Shown here: piece by piece, positions 1 to 10,632 of the stretch
How positions within the stretch are numbered: position 1 is the first letter of the stretch
Layout: each line of letters opens with the position of its first letter
Assembly (NCBI GenBank): GCA_010015655.1
Contig: ML976752.1
Coordinates: forward strand, 62,001 to 126,000
Reading direction: 5' to 3'
DNA length: 64,000 bases
Origin: Bimuria novae-zelandiae CBS 107.79
Taxonomy: Eukaryota > Ascomycota > Dothideomycetes > Pleosporales > Didymosphaeriaceae
Translations under genes and position numbers: made by a program
The notes under the pieces: model-generated
Seen by the model: only the letters and a program-made list of their open reading frames with translations
Database searches by the model: none
What the model was told of the DNA's origin: nothing

Positions 1-845
1 GGGACTCTCTCCAAAGAGCCACTTGTCGAAGCTCTGCTCGTATATGAGTTGAACGATGGCTATGGCACCGCCAAATATGCTACCAATAATGACATCGAGG
101 AAGCCGTGCATTCCACAGTAGAGTCTTCCAAATACAATGGACAAGGCAAACCAGTAACAAAGTGCCTGCAAGGCCATGAATACGTTCGGGTTGTACTCTT
201 CACGTGCACTGTGGAACTTGTAGAGGGCATAAATGGCTACCGAGACGGCGTTGCTGGAATGGGAGGATGGGAAGCCGTATTCCAGAGCGGCGGATCCCGA
301 CATGGTGATGCGAGCCAATGGAGGCGACAACGGGCGAGGGAGGCACAGCATGTCTTTCACAAAGCCGGTGAAGAAGATGCCCGCTGCCAGCATATGGACC
401 GTCCTGGCCATAGTCAATGCCCGGCACTGAGCTGATAGCACTATACGTACGCTCGCCCAATATTGGTATACCCGCACCAGTAAAGGATGGGCAGAAAGAT
501 CATGTAAAAGGTGTGCGTCCCCAAATTAGCCGTAACGGCGAAGTACGTATCGAGTTTAGGCGTGCGCAGCTTCTCCTGCATGAGGGCGAGGTAGGGCGTC
601 TCCCAGCGCACGACGGGGAGCAAAACATTGCGCATGGAATGGCGCCATAGTGGTAGTCTTCGGGCGTCTGTTCGCGCACGTTAGCTGGCGTCGCGATTCT
701 CTTGGGTGGGTTGAGGCGCACAGTGGCCGTGGTGCTTGTTTCCAGCGTCTAGCCGAGGCTCCTTTTCTGGCTTCTTTGGATTTTTTCCAGCGGGAAGGGG
801 CTCTGTTGCGGATGTCGCGCTGCCCTCATGGTGGGGAGAGCCCAT
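1..845 (-). CDS. LCB3: Dihydrosphingosine/sphingosine 1-phosphate phosphatase (PAP2 family), 3' end outside window
   Basis: Lcb3-type phosphatases dephosphorylate long-chain base phosphates in the ER membrane and so control sphingolipid flux. I read complement(join(<1..403,451..667,722..845)): ATG at 845 and two introns (668-721, 54 nt with a GCTAAC branch site; 404-450, 47 nt with a GTACGT donor). Splicing restores a continuous frame of at least 248 residues. The three PAP2 signature blocks are visible: KX6RP at about 130-138, PSSHS at 159-163 and GRX5HX3D at 206-217, among hydrophobic segments. The stretch VRWETPYLA and the ANLGTHTF block are typical of this subfamily. The unspliced sequence looks broken (a stop plus a frame change), but both breaks fall inside well-formed introns, so I call the gene intact. 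The C-terminus runs off the left edge. Family assignment is confident; choice of LCB3 over a paralogue is inference. Confidence 0.88.
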
Positions 846-1139
846 CGCAGCGACAGAATAGCAGTCTCTGCATAGCCCAGGCGGAGGCGGGGTGGGCGGT
901 CTCGAGAGTCAGTGTTAGATAGCGCTCGAACCCCTGCCTACCCTTAGGCGTGCCGTCCCGATCTGGTCAAGCTGCGTCTCGTTGCTACTAGCAACGGCCT
1001 CAGGTCAACATCAATAGATACCTGATACCAACCGCTCGCTCGCTCGCTCGCATCACCACGCACAGCGAACAGAAGATCCGCGTATATTGATACCAGTCGC
1101 CCGCACCAGCGCACTTTCACACGCATTGCACAATTCACA

Positions 1140-2078
1140 ATGTCTACCACGACCGTGCCCTCGCAAAATTACGACTACTTGCGCCGGAAGCATAGCACCA
1201 AGGCGGCCACCTCCTCCGTCACACCCATCCGAAAGCCTGTGCGGACGCCCAGCGAGCGCAACAGCAACGGCACCGTCAGCTCCTATGCCACTACCGCCAC
1301 AAGGGACACCACCATCACCGAGCCGCCGACGTACTCGAAGAAGCTGGTCGTGGTGGGCGATGGCGGATGCGGCAAGACGTGCTTGCTGATCAGCTACAGC
1401 ACGGGCAACTTCCCAGAGGTGCGTCATTGCGGACCGATAATACCATCGCAAGACTAATCGGACCAGAAATATGTGCCCACCGTGTTTGAGAACTACATCA
1501 CCCACACGCCGCATCCACCCACGGGCAAGATGGTGGAGCTCGCGCTGTGGGACACGGCCGGACAGGAGGAGTATGACCGGCTGCGTCCTCTTTCATACCC
1601 CGAGACCGACATCATCTTTGTTTGCTTCGCCATCGACTGCCCCAACTCGCTTGAGAATGTCATGGACAAGGTGCGTGCGCCATTCGGCCCTCCTATGACA
1701 AGCCACTAACTTCACCAGTGGTACCCTGAGGTCCTCCATTTCTGCCCGACAACCCCGCTCATGCTCCTCGGTCTCAAGTCAGATCTGCGCAACAAGCGAA
1801 GTTGCATCGAGCTGCTCAAGACCCAAGGTCTCACCCCGGTGACTCCTGAGCAAGGCCGTGCCGTCGCCGAGAAGATGGGCGCCGTATACATGGAGTGCAG
1901 CAGTAAAGAACAAGACGGCGTAGAAGACATCTTCGACCGCGCTGTGACCGAAGCCGTCGGCGACGAGTGGCAGGAACCCAAGCCCGCAACCCCAGCCCCT
2001 GGCGCGCCGCGAGCAGACCCGCGCTTTCCAACTGGTGGTAAGAAGACCAAGAAGCGAGAAAAGTGCACCATCCTCTGA
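1140..2078 (+). CDS. RHO4: Rho-family small GTPase, Rho4-like
   Basis: Predicted Rho GTPase switch acting at the plasma membrane in septation and cell-wall integrity (family knowledge). Exons are join(1140..1418,1467..1670,1719..2078), giving 280 aa; both introns are 48 nt with GTGCGT donors and CTAAT/CTAAC branch sites. Visible motifs are G1 GDGGCGKTC (about 73-81), switch [11 protein letters not shown]3 DTAGQEEYD (about 122-130) and LKSDLR as the G4 equivalent. The C-terminus is a polybasic stretch followed by the CAAX box CTIL, whose final Leu predicts geranylgeranylation. An N-terminal extension of about 65 residues before the G domain distinguishes Rho4 from Rho1/Cdc42, which start almost at the G domain. 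ATG 1140 is the only start upstream of the G domain in this frame. Confidence 0.93.
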
Positions 2079-3023
2079 GGCAATCGTTCATCGTTGTTTT
2101 TAGACTCCGTGTTGGCATTGACTTCAAGCGCTTCATCTTCATCCCTGGGTCCGTCTTCTGTTTCTTCCTCGACGGAAAATGATTATCACAACACAAACAC
2201 CATCTATGCATCTGCAAAGACGGACCAGGGCTTAGCGAGATTCACGATGCTGGACGACACGATCGAGACGCTTAATGACCTTATCATGGACGCGCTGGCC
2301 TTCTTCCGCAGCCTCTTTCGCCCTCACCGTGGCCCTGTTTGATAGTTGATTTTTGTTTGCATTGGACGTCTGTACGTTGTAGGCAGGCCTGCTGGGCGAG
2401 GGACTTTGGCTCTCGCCCGACACGCACATACGCATGTTGGCGTCGGTCTGGAGGGAGCCTCATACCATACATGGAGGGACACACGTCCACTCGAACTCAT
2501 ACTTTTCTTTCCCTTTTCCTTTTCTCTGTTTGTATTCGGTATCTTATGGTGTGTGGCTAGCGTAGCTGCACCAGGTGCAATAAATATCACGCACATATTT
2601 CACAATAACAGCGACTCTTCGGATCATGAATGCATATCTTCGGTGACTTGATATTGAGTGAATTGAAAGCTGGGTATCATGTTTCGTCTGGCCGCCGTCT
2701 GCTCTCTGTACATCCTGCGTCCTCCATCCCGTATGGACCACCTGGAGGCACACGACGCATTTAACGCCCTTCCCGCGCGCTCTTGCCGTTGCGCCGCCAA
2801 CCCATCTCGACCATCACGCTCGGCACCCTGTGGGACTCTCGCATACTCGCGTCCGCCTTCGCCGCACTCGCCTTAACCGTCTCAACACTATCACCCTCCT
2901 CATCTCCGCGGCTCCCTATCACCCATATTCTTAGCAACCATCAAATCTCTCCAACCCATCCCATCCCCATCATTCCTGCCCCGCCTATAACAAAGCTACC
3001 CAAAGCCCACCCTCTCTCTATCA
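2079..3023. other. Intergenic, 3' flanks of RHO4 and DAD1
   Basis: No supported gene. RHO4 and DAD1 converge here, so this should hold both 3' untranslated regions. The open frames are short, low-complexity (Ser/Pro-rich) and show no domain. AATAAA-like and TATCTT motifs near 2578-2640 could be polyadenylation signals but are not distinctive. Confidence 0.5.
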
Positions 3024-3326
3024 TCAAGACTCACTATCCTCTTCCTCCGCGCCCTCAACCCCACCGTCCTCCCTTTTGCTCTCCCCCTCGGCACCCTGTC
3101 CCTGGTCCCCCATAACGCTCTCAAAATGACTCCACAGCGACTCCACGGGCGCGAATTCGTTACCGACTTGGATTACTTCTTCGAGTGAGCGGTTGAGGTG
3201 GTTGAGGTTGTGGAGGGCGGTGTTGAGGGAGTGCGCGATTTCGACGAGGAGGAGTTCGCGCTGGGATTCGTAGTAAGATTTTGGTGGCTCGTTGGAGGAG
3301 GGGGCGGAGGGGCGGGATGTGGACAT
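3024..3326 (-). CDS. DAD1: DASH (Dam1) complex subunit Dad1
   Basis: Small subunit of the fungal outer-kinetochore DASH/Dam1 ring that couples kinetochores to spindle microtubules. Single exon, 100 aa. The diagnostic core is present at about residues 20-70: [18 protein letters not shown], then [12 protein letters not shown], then [19 protein letters not shown]. This is the predicted helical Dad1 signature. The tail from about 75 is acidic and low-complexity, outside the conserved domain. Length is normal for Dad1 orthologues (about 90-110 aa). No intron is needed. Its promoter lies in the 413-bp gap shared divergently with SEN34. Confidence 0.9.
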   Translation of the reverse strand: MSTSRPSAPSSNEPPKSYYESQRELLLVEIAHSLNTALHNLNHLNRSLEEVIQVGNEFAPVESLWSHFESVMGDQGQGAEGESKREDGGVEGAEEEDSES

Positions 3327-3739
3327 TTTGCGTTTGGGAGGTGGATGTTGAAATTCGTCGTCAAGAGTGGTGTGCAGTGTTGTGGTGCGTTCCGAAGTTT
3401 GTTTGAGTTCGGAATGCGGTGGTGGTGGGGAAGCTTCCGCTTAGTCATATCGCACGCCAAGCCGCCATATAAAAATCGTGAGAGAGCTTTGCTACATCCC
3501 AACACCCCAACTTGCGCCATGAAACCGTACAAGTGAAAGTAAGCTTCCCTGCCCGCAAAAAGACATGTTCCCTCTCTTATGATTATTACCATAATTAATC
3601 TGTCAATCCCCTGAATCCTTCGGGACTTGATGACTCAAATTATTTGTATTCACACTATGATTCATCGCTTCTACACGGCTTTCTTCTCTTACCTTCGTTT
3701 CGAGAGTTCTAGCTAACGCGACAAGCTGCACAGTACACC

Positions 3740-4711
3740 ATGGCTCCGGACATGCCTCCGGTCCAAGAACCCTTTCCCATCTCGTATGTTGCGGGTCGTT
3801 ACCTGCTCTTCGACCCGCCGACCGTTGCGTATGCGCGCCGGACATACAACATCACGGGCGTGCTCATCGGCACAATCCCCAACCTGAGCCAGCAGAATAT
3901 CTTCCTCGGCATCCCACTCGAGCTTACGCCTGAAGAGGCCCGCGTTCTAGTCGAGCAGGACCATGCCTACATCGTTGATGATGCGGCGATCCATCGCGAA
4001 GGTTTCCTGGAGATGAGTCGGGAAGACAGGCTGGCATACCTGCAGGACATGGACGAGAAGGGTGCGGAGATCAGTCGCAACGTCGTTCGTCGCGCAAACG
4101 AGAAGACGGAGCGTGCGCTGCAGGCCAAGGGCTTGCGCGCCATCAAGAGGAGCGACGAGTCGCAGGCTAGCGACACTGGCTCATTACTCTTCGACGAAGA
4201 TGGGTTCCCGTCGCCTGTCGTCGCCGCCCCGGAGAAAAAGGCCGAACCTACGTACATCACGCCTACGACTTCGTGCCCGCCACTTCACAAGCCGCGCCCT
4301 TCTCCTGCCCTTGGGCTTCCTGAGGTGCCGAAGAGCTTCCCGATGTTTCGGTATCTGCACTCGAAAGGGTACTTCATGATGCCGGGGCTGCGATTCGGAT
4401 GCCATTACTCAGTCTACCCAGGCGATCTGCTACGCTATCACAGTCACTTCCTCGCGACAGGTCTTGATTGGGATGAAGAGTTTGACTTGCTGGACATCGT
4501 TGGCGGAGGAAGACTTGGTACGGGTGTGAAGAAGGCCTACCTGATCGGAGGAGAGGTGAAGGGTGGGGCAGACAAAGAGCCAGAAGAGACCCTAGCGCCG
4601 TCTGCTGCTCCGTCCTGGAACCCCGCACTGCGACCTGACAAGCCTGAGAAGAAGCCACGCGTGAAAGTGGAGCCTGTGCGGGCCTTCTCGATCGAGTGGG
4701 CTGGCCTGTAA
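3740..4711 (+). CDS. SEN34: tRNA-splicing endonuclease catalytic subunit Sen34
   Basis: Catalytic subunit of the Sen2-Sen34-Sen15-Sen54 tRNA-splicing endonuclease; in the known complex Sen34 cuts the 3' splice site of pre-tRNA. Intronless, 323 aa, with start context ACCATGG. The N-terminal SEN domain runs from about 14 to 90. After a charged linker (about 100-195) comes the C-terminal nuclease fold with the family triad: Tyr in VYPGDLL (Tyr226), His in RYHSHF (His234 or His236) and Lys in GTGVKKAYL (Lys264 or Lys265). All catalytic positions are present, so it should be active. The last 50 residues are Pro/Lys/Glu-rich and end FSIEWAGL. Confidence 0.92.
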   Translation: MAPDMPPVQEPFPISYVAGRYLLFDPPTVAYARRTYNITGVLIGTIPNLSQQNIFLGIPLELTPEEARVLVEQDHAYIVDDAAIHREGFLEMSREDRLAYLQDMDEKGAEISRNVVRRANEKTERALQAKGLRAIKRSDESQASDTGSLLFDEDGFPSPVVAAPEKKAEPTYITPTTSCPPLHKPRPSPALGLPEVPKSFPMFRYLHSKGYFMMPGLRFGCHYSVYPGDLLRYHSHFLATGLDWDEEFDLLDIVGGGRLGTGVKKAYLIGGEVKGGADKEPEETLAPSAAPSWNPALRPDKPEKKPRVKVEPVRAFSIEWAGL

Positions 4712-5384
4712 GGTCATCGATGGCCTAGACAGACGCCCTGCATTTGACTGGAGTGCGAGAGCAGTCTGCAGCGGTGTGAAGCATGTGGGCTGAGCTTCTT
4801 CACGATACCGATGTGTCGTATTTACGTAGTGATACCCTGCATTCTATCAAATGGACCATGGGTATGTAACAATTTGTGCCAGTCTTGACACTTGCAGAGT
4901 TTTCTCTCACTGAACATCCTCTACGCTTTTTCGTCGTGTGTATGGCAAAACACTATCCTCTTACCCACCTCCCTTGGAAGAGTACTACTCGCCCCCTCAT
5001 TCAGTTTGGCTGTTGCCAACAGATTTTGCCTTCGCAGCTGAGGCCCTTAGCTCCTCGTTGGTGTACTGCTTCGACTTCCAGATAGCGTGGCATGCTATGT
5101 CGTCAAGATATACGTAGCGCGTTGGCTCTTCCTCACGACATTACAGTACTTCCAGAGTAACAAATGCATTCCTATCTCTCCTCTCCCTATTACTAGATAG
5201 TTAAATACGCCCACACTAGCTCTAAGATCGTACTTCACCTATTCGCACTACTTAAACTCGCCGGCACCGTAATAAACCTACTCCACTAATTGTAAAGGTA
5301 CAAAGTCAAGTAAGACGCTTTATTTTAGACTTGTCTTAGTCCTTTATGTTACCCCAGGACGAGCTATACAGTGGCCGACTGCAT
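4712..5384. other. Intergenic, no gene seen
   Basis: 3' flank of SEN34 followed by sequence that becomes AT-richer after about 5150. No ORF with a recognisable domain and no RNA gene seen. Confidence 0.5.
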
Positions 5385-5628
5385 CTACTTTTTACCTAGC
5401 CGTCTGGTGCTAAGGCAGATGCCCAACATGCAGCACAGCAAGCCAACGAGGACGGACATCTAAAGGACGAATTCTTCGGTGACGTTGTGACCCCATGCCT
5501 TGGCTAGGGGGCCAGTAAAACACTGTCCAGGTGGTGAACAACGCCCGCTGGGTGATTCGACGACTTCGTGCAACTGTGTAGCTAACATTGGAACCTTTCT
5601 TTTCTAGATTTCTCAATACTGCGTACAT
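5385..5628 (-). pseudogene. Possible tail of a decayed MFS transporter gene
   Basis: On the minus strand a short stretch reads FTGPLAKAWGHNV, then an in-frame TAG (CAG-to-TAG would explain it), then MSVLVGLLCCMLGICLSTRR and a stop at 5385-5387. The last segment looks like a final transmembrane helix followed by a cytosolic basic motif, as at the end of major facilitator proteins. A possible upstream exon (5587-5628) ends at a GTTAGC donor with an acceptor at about 5525. Nothing further upstream belongs to a transporter, so at best this is a relic. The family assignment rests on one helix and is weak. Confidence 0.3.
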
Positions 5629-5782
5629 TGCATGGAGATCCGTGAGTGAAGTATACAGCGCCCGTTCTTGGGACGTGAGGTTATGTTATGGCGTGTTTTT
5701 ATAGCAGGTGGTTGCTCTGGACCTCGGGAATGAGAACTGGGTTATGTCTCTAGGCTTCAGAACACGTGCTCAAAGCAGCCGT

Positions 5783-5792
5783 GTGGTGGTGG

Positions 5793-5860
<68 letters not shown>

Positions 5861-5890
5861 NNNNNNNNNNNNNNNNNNNNNNNNNNNNNN

Positions 5891-5958
<68 letters not shown>
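5783..5958 (+). repeat. (GTG)n/(GAT)n trinucleotide microsatellite with an assembly gap
   Basis: A short GTG run from 5783 passes into an almost pure GAT/ATG array from about 5792 to 5958, interrupted by 30 N at 5861-5890. True array length is therefore unknown. It reads as poly-Met in one frame, which is an artefact and not a gene. Confidence 0.97.
5861..5890. other. Assembly gap (30 N)
   Basis: Thirty undetermined bases inside the trinucleotide array; probably an assembly collapse or short-read gap. Confidence 1.
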
Positions 5959-6654
5959 TGATTTGACGAGAAGTTGGTGTTGAGGTGTTGAGGGTGGGGA
6001 CGGAGGACTGGGCTATATACTACGCTTTAGATGAGCTTCCAGCTTTTTGAATTCGTTGTGATTTTGACGGTTACAGCGTTGTTGTACAGCGCTGTGCCAT
6101 GCCTGGGAAAGATTTACTAAAATATGAATAGGAATTTGAGCATATTTACATAAGATAGAAGGCACGTGGAAATATTTCTGTGGAAGGTAGAAGGGAGATG
6201 CACGCTAACCTTCATTCTGGGAAGGGCCAACGCTTGTAAGGGTTTCTAGACCTATCACGCTGCGATAATCGAGTACCATTACTCTCGGGTAAAGGTAGAA
6301 GTAGGTTAAGGGTGCAAGCGTTTCTTTTATTGTCTTTAACAACCTGAACAGATCATGATAAGTGTCTGTAGTCTATGTTTGTTTAAAGTAATAAGTAACC
6401 CTAGGATAGATAATATAATAGCTAAATATTAATCACTAATATAGCCTTGTATAGCCAGCCTTCAACTTTACGCGAGAGCATTATTCTCGAGGTTGGGTTC
6501 GGTGCTGTGGAACGCATGGTTTGAGCCTATCAGGCAGCAGCGATTGGAGCTGGCCCCGCTAGCTGAGGCTGAGGCGAACCTTCTCTGCACTACCACGATG
6601 TACGTCACACCATCTTGAGCGCTGCTCCTGCGCTTTCGACATCCTGTTACGTCC
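5959..6654. other. Intergenic, no gene seen
   Basis: Moderately AT-rich. Around 6321-6365 a pyrimidine-rich stretch resembles one near 14921-14965 (TTCTTTTAT...AGATCATG), which might be a weak dispersed repeat. Nothing else supported. Confidence 0.4.
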
Positions 6655-7986
6655 ATGGAGGACCAAAGGGGGCTGAATCACAGGCTGGGCGTATTGTTCT
6701 TACGCTACCCCTATCGGGACAATGCGCCGTGTCCAACAGTCGACGATGTCTCCAAGCTCCTCGAGCTTGGTGCTGATCCTAACATTGGATACTATACCTA
6801 TATGGAGTTTCCGAATCAAGAGATCGTCACGTCGCAGTGCAAATGGATTATGCATGATCCATACGGCATCTCATCCCTAGATTGAACTTAAGAGACTCCA
6901 TACTGCCGCTCATTACCGCTGCGTTCCATGGCGACACAGAAATGATTCAGCTTCTGGGGAAACACGGGGCGAAACTCAATCATAGCTCTCTCAAACAGTC
7001 CGACAGGGAACACTATCTTTCGAAACCCTTCACTACCGAGGGCCCTATGCAAGATCATGATCAGGCTCTTTTAGAGCTAACCGACCTGGACACAGAACGT
7101 GTATGCAACTGGCTCCGTGGAACACTTGAGCGAGCATTTAAAGAATTCGACGGCGACAAGGTGAAGGTACTCGTAGATCACGGAGTACAAGCAGGTGGCC
7201 TCGATGTCCCTTTTAGGGTTGATATTCCACGTCCATTCTTACGGTATTTGTTGCAAGAAGAAAAACTCCAAAGCACTCTAAGCTTCGACAGCAACACATA
7301 TGCATCCGCTGTATTGGCCGACGATCCTGAGCTCATTGATATGCTTGCGGTCCATCTATATCTTGCCAAGCGCTACATATACCGTTATTATGATCATGGT
7401 CGAACGTTGCTACACATATCTATTGGGAACAAAGACATTCGAATGTGTCAAGTACTGAGCTCTAAATTCGAAATCGACGCGATGGACGATGGACGAAATA
7501 CGCCGCTACATTATGCTGCGTATTATGGGCATACAGCTGCGTTAGTCTACCTGCTACAAAAAGGGGCACAGCCGAATAGGACGAACAGACGAGCTGCAAC
7601 GGCTTTTTCTTACATCAGCAAGAGGACCCCACCAGGATGGTCAGCCTTCCACATCGCAGCTTTTCGAGGATTCAAAACTATCGTACACAAGCTACTCAAT
7701 GGTGGCGCCGATAATGGAATACAAGACTGCCATGACGCCACTGGACGTAGCGATGGAACGTAGCCAGACGCTGTTGGCTTTCGAACTGGTAGAGCTAGGC
7801 TTCCCTTTCACCCCTGGGACTTCCTGGTCGTCCGGCCTTTTGGAGCAAGCCTCGTCTGAATGCCGTCACGGTGTATTCAAGCGCCTTTTCGAGGGTGGTG
7901 CTCAGGCTCCGGGTACCGGTCCTATGGTGGACATCCCATTTGAACAGTTTACGATGCTGTCAGTTGGGGAAAATTCACTAGAATAA
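6655..7986 (+). pseudogene. Broken ankyrin-repeat protein gene
   Basis: Three frames must be joined: 6655-6885, about 6882-7763 and 7699-7986. Ankyrin consensus pieces include LLELGADPNI, NTPLHYAAYYGHTAALVYLLQKGAQPN, GWSAFHIAAFRG and MTPLDVAME. The first break near 6880 changes frame just after GISSLD. The second, near 7730, shifts frame between an ankyrin GADNGIQD turn and the next MTPLDVA helix, so the two halves belong to one repeat domain. No intron consensus explains either break. The frame ends at TAA 7984-7986; CAA-to-TAA would account for it, and the same frame stays open beyond into the HET gene, so an ancestral Ank-HET fusion is possible. Role unknown; ankyrin proteins beside HET genes often belong to nonself-recognition repertoires. 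Confidence 0.7.
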
Positions 7987-8009
7987 TCGCTGGAAGATCA
8001 TCTTCGAGT

Positions 8010-10275
8010 CTATGAGCAGTCCTTCTTATCGAGTATTATATGCGACCAATGTACCGAATCGATTACTACATGTGTCTTGAAAGTCAAAGAAATGGCTGGT
8101 ACATCACTACGGCCCTGTCCCGAGCATGGGACATGTCGGTTCCATCGATTGCTACACGACATTGCACAAGTCACGAAATCTTCGATCTTTCGAGAAGTAG
8201 CTATTTGCATCATATACGACAAGGAACCACGATCGGAAATGCTCCACGTATATGAACTTCATGGCTCAGAAACTTTGGAGCTTCGCAAGCTTCGAGAAAT
8301 CGCGGGAGAACGCTTGGAACCTAATGGCTCTACTAACCACGCCTTGAGACGCGTGACGGGTGAGTACCGCCTTTCTTGACCAAACATCGGAAGTAAGAAT
8401 GAACTTCAGTTTTCGTTGTCCCTTGAGTAGAGGGACACCAACTTTTGCGTAAAACTAATCGGTGGCCATAAAACGTCAACAACTAGCAGGAAAAGTTCAT
8501 GCACTGGGTGCTGAGAGCGCAGTCGCATACAACGTAGTAGCATACCCGATCTTCCGCTCCACATGAGAGCATTCCTACAGCTCTCTGGCTGCTACTGCGT
8601 CCTGCTGCCTGGAAGAAACACTTCTGACTCTTACAGATGAGTGGCATCGCTTATTGCACAGAATGAACATGGCTCCTGACGACAACACTGGCTCAGAGAG
8701 TGCATTTTTAATGGCGGCAGCATGGCTGCGAAACTGTTTGCACAGCCATCGCCAGTGCGGTACAAACAGAGGAGAATACTCTCCACCAACCAGGCTCGTG
8801 GATATCAGTAATCTAAAAGATTCAGGGAACCCAAAACTCATTACCGGGGAACGGGCCGATGGGCCATATATCGCTCTGAGTCATCTTTGGGGACGCGAAA
8901 GCCTCCCACGTACCACACGCTCGAACTTGGACGACCACATGCATGCGATTCCAATGCATACACTCTCCAACTCAATCAGAGACGCCATATCTATCGTAAA
9001 GCGTCTCAGCATTCACTATCTGTGGATAGATGCGCTCTGCATAATCCAAGACTCACAAGAAGACTGGTTGGCCGAGGCCTCCACATGGGTTCTGTCTATA
9101 GTAACGCGCTACTAACGCTGGCTGTCGCAGACTCCCACCAACATTCTGGGGGAATCTTTCGCCCACGAAAAGCGCAGTGATTGCGACCATTCCGCATTGA
9201 TCGTTTCAGGGATGTACCCTACAGAGACCGCGAGATGTTTGATGGTGAAGGAGAGTTTTACATCTTTCCATCTACAGCACAAACACATTCTGGCATTCGG
9301 CCAAAGGGTCCACTGGATACTCGAGGATGGATACTCCAGGAGCAACTCCTCTCACCCCGCATCCTCTACTACGGAAATGGAGAGCTTTTTTGGGACTGCC
9401 TTACCCTATCGGCGTCAGAGTCTTCCCCTATATCGGCATCGCTATTGAATGATGACAACCCAACATAGACATGGGCCTTGAAACTGCTCCGCAAGTCTAT
9501 CGCGCAGTCGGGTGATACACGGATACTCGAACAAAGAATAGCTGACGTGTGGAAGCAAATCATCCAAAACTATTCCGCACGATCGCTTACCAAGATCAGT
9601 GACAAGGTTATTGCCATGGACGGTATCCTTGACGCTGTGGCAGGGATATTGGGATATTGAACGAGACGCCAGTGGCCGGCATGTGGCGAACAGGTCTTTG
9701 GAGCCAACACATATGGTACAAAGACCCTCAGGCTAAGCCCCCGACCCCAGCTGCAGAAACGGAGATATTCGTCGCACCCTCGTGGTCATGGCTTGGAAGC
9801 GAACAGCCTGTCGTCTACCACAATACTCTACACTCGAAAAACGCGCGTGAACGACATGACTTCACTGATCTACAGCCTAGAGTAACCATCGCAGACACCC
9901 AGACAGAAGATTTGTCGGACCAGCTTGGTATCCGCGGACATATCGCAATAACCGGGGTTTGCTTTCGATACCACCTCATTAGGGATGACTTGCACAGACC
10001 ACCCGTGTGGAAGCGCTGGAATCAGTCGAAGCTTAAGATCAATCCGGGGTGCTGGCTGCTGGCTGCTTGACCTGAAGATCGACACGCCTCAAGATGTGTG
10101 GTGCATGGTGATGGCTGAGGATGAGGTGGCAAAGTTGATGGTCTGTTTGTGCGTGGTGCCTGATGAAGAGACAGGTGACCAGTGGAAGAGGATCGGAGTT
10201 TGTCACTGGGAGGGCTTGTTGCATCAAGTCATCGCCGGTAATGGAGCGGTGAAAAGAGCTATCACGGTCGTCTGA
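8010..10275 (+). pseudogene. Broken HET-domain (heterokaryon incompatibility) gene
   Basis: HET proteins trigger cell death on nonself recognition in fungi. The N-terminal part (8010-8360) has a CDQC motif and runs to a GTGAGT donor; a frame resumes after an acceptor near 8489. HET motifs follow: PYIALSHLWG (about 8864), YLWIDALCIIQDS (about 9019), MGSVYSNALLTLAVADS and GPLDTRGWILQEQLLSPR. The gene is disabled repeatedly. In-frame stops near 8564 (TGA), 9178 (TGA) and 9466 (TAG) are each explained by CGA-to-TGA or CAG-to-TAG. Frameshifts lie near 9090, 9656 and 10055; the last is at a small CTGCTGG duplication. Stops of this kind are typical of RIP. C-terminal segments such as PVAGMWRTGLW and IDTPQDVWCMVMAE remain recognisable. 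Confidence 0.82.
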
Positions 10276-10632
10276 ATAGGAAGGTAATATGGCTGGAGGA
10301 AAGTTGTTTGATGGAGGATGCAAACTGTATGCTGATGGCATTCGTCACGTCTCGTTCGCCATACAAGGCCTTTCGGCAGGCAAAGATTTACACTGAGTAC
10401 TATCTTCAACACCTGTTGTCCTAGAATAGGTACTAAGAACGCCATATCGTACTTACTTCGAACCTGGAGATACTGTACGACCACCGAACTTCCGCTTCAT
10501 ACGAGAACGTCTGCTCGCATGCTCTTTTGGCCTACCAAGTCAAATCCAAGAACTCTTCCAACTGATCGCTGTACCACTCGTACTTTTCGTCACCCTGGCG
10601 ATCTGTCACGAACAGCCATCCGACATCTCTTC
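10276..10632. other. Intergenic, no gene seen
   Basis: Short spacer between the 3' end of the HET relic and the 3' end of the spherulin-like relic. Nothing supported. Confidence 0.5.

Noticed and set aside
441..845. Frameshift or stop in the LCB3-like gene
   Set aside because: The apparent breaks at about 648 and 749 vanish when a 54-nt intron with GCTAAC branch site (668-721) is removed.
2094..2342. Small Ser-rich ORF downstream of RHO4
   Set aside because: Low complexity, no domain; position fits 3'UTR.
5708..5893. ORF with a run of about 30 Met codons
   Set aside because: Translation of the microsatellite and gap.
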